From NCBI GenBank assembly GCA_902782305.1, contig CACZMV010000016.1, positions 1 to 59,671 of the forward strand: a stretch of 59,671 bases of DNA, written 5' to 3'. Shown piece by piece: positions 59,443 through 59,671 of the stretch (its first letter is position 1; every line of letters begins with the position of its first letter). The translations under genes and the position numbers were made by a program. This stretch comes from an uncultured Prevotellaceae bacterium (GTDB lineage: Bacteria > Bacteroidota > Bacteroidia > Bacteroidales > Bacteroidaceae). The notes beneath the pieces are model-generated. The model was given only the letters and a program-made list of their open reading frames with translations, was not told where the DNA came from and ran no database searches.

Positions 59443-59671
59443 TACATCAATAACCTACATTTCTCGGTGATTAACACCGGTGCAGTATCAGAAGAAGGAC
59501 TTCGAGGGCCTGTCACTAGCCTACATTTCTGGGTGATTAACACCGTACAACGTCAACAACGCTTGGATCTTCAACCTGTCACTAGCCTACATTTCTGGGT
59601 GATTAACACCCCTATTGAAGCGATACCCAAAGGCCAGGGTCCAGTCACTAGCCTACATTTCTGGGTGATTA
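59443..59671. CRISPR. start of a CRISPR array, 36-bp repeats and 30-bp spacers, cut by the window edge
   Basis: Four repeats at an exact 66-bp period: a degenerate copy at 59443-59478, then 59509-59544, 59575-59610 and a partial one at 59641-59671. The consensus begins CC(T/A)GTCACTAGCCTACA and ends with GGTGATTAACACC, a GGTG/CACC hairpin. Three different 30-bp spacers lie at 59479-59508, 59545-59574 and 59611-59640. The copy next to the effector gene differs at six of its first eleven positions and once near the hairpin, as is usual for a terminal repeat. No leader is visible on the left, so it probably lies beyond the window. Confidence 0.95.

Overview
The window looks like a chromosomal segment of a gut or rumen Bacteroidales bacterium, most likely Prevotellaceae. 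Many promoters have the Bacteroidota form (a TTTG-like -33 element, a 19-21 bp gap, then TAnnTTTG). The sugar-degrading enzymes are secreted multidomain proteins of types known from this order, and short A/T-rich word repeats of a kind common in Prevotella interrupt both genes and intergenic regions. No rRNA or tRNA gene was seen.

Left part (1-9.7 kb): accessory genes on the minus strand (a sigma factor reduced to its core-binding part, an HNH-like protein, a PD-(D/E)XK nuclease, an AAA/DUF4143 ATPase with triple operator-like repeats). On the plus strand follows a replication-like module: an HU-type DNA-binding protein, a 400-bp repeat region with 22-bp iteron-like repeats and a large inverted repeat around an A/T-rich core, a membrane-anchored unknown protein, and a BT4734-N/DUF3987 primase-helicase-like protein.

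Region 9.7-22.8 kb is one long minus-strand gene cluster that resembles a type VII-like (ESX/Yuk-like) apparatus in a Gram-negative: a soluble FtsK/SpoIIIE multi-ATPase, a WXG100-like small helical protein, an SPFH-GYF protein, a proline-rich PEGA-like protein, a PH-like protein, three paralogous TerB-like/zinc-ribbon proteins, a GIY-YIG nuclease and an Asp-box protein. One of the three paralogues has been cut by a 2.8-kb IS1595-family element with perfect 29-bp ends, an 8-bp target duplication and three passenger genes. Removing the element restores a 265-codon reading frame.

Region 23-54 kb is a carbohydrate region whose content matches breakdown of the pectin rhamnogalacturonan II: fucose isomerase, esterase, GH95, GH51, GH140 apiosidase-like, GH78 fused to a sialidase-like propeller, a GH138-like protein, a GH137-like propeller fused to GH2, and a LacZ-like GH2. 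No SusC/SusD pair lies in the window. Interspersed are a lipoprotein/TPR/PP2C phosphatase, an ECF sigma/anti-sigma/TlpA-like set, and an operon with a frameshifted hydrolase.

Right end (54-59.7 kb): two glycosyltransferases, a promoter-terminator-bounded structured RNA without an ORF, three small accessory genes, and a 524-residue Cas12-like (type V) effector abutting a CRISPR array that runs off the window. The effector is unusually small, has the three RuvC acidic residues and has lost the TnpB-type zinc-finger cysteines. Its 36-bp repeats carry a hairpin at one end. With the FtsK/WXG100 cluster, it is the most promising candidate for an undescribed system here.
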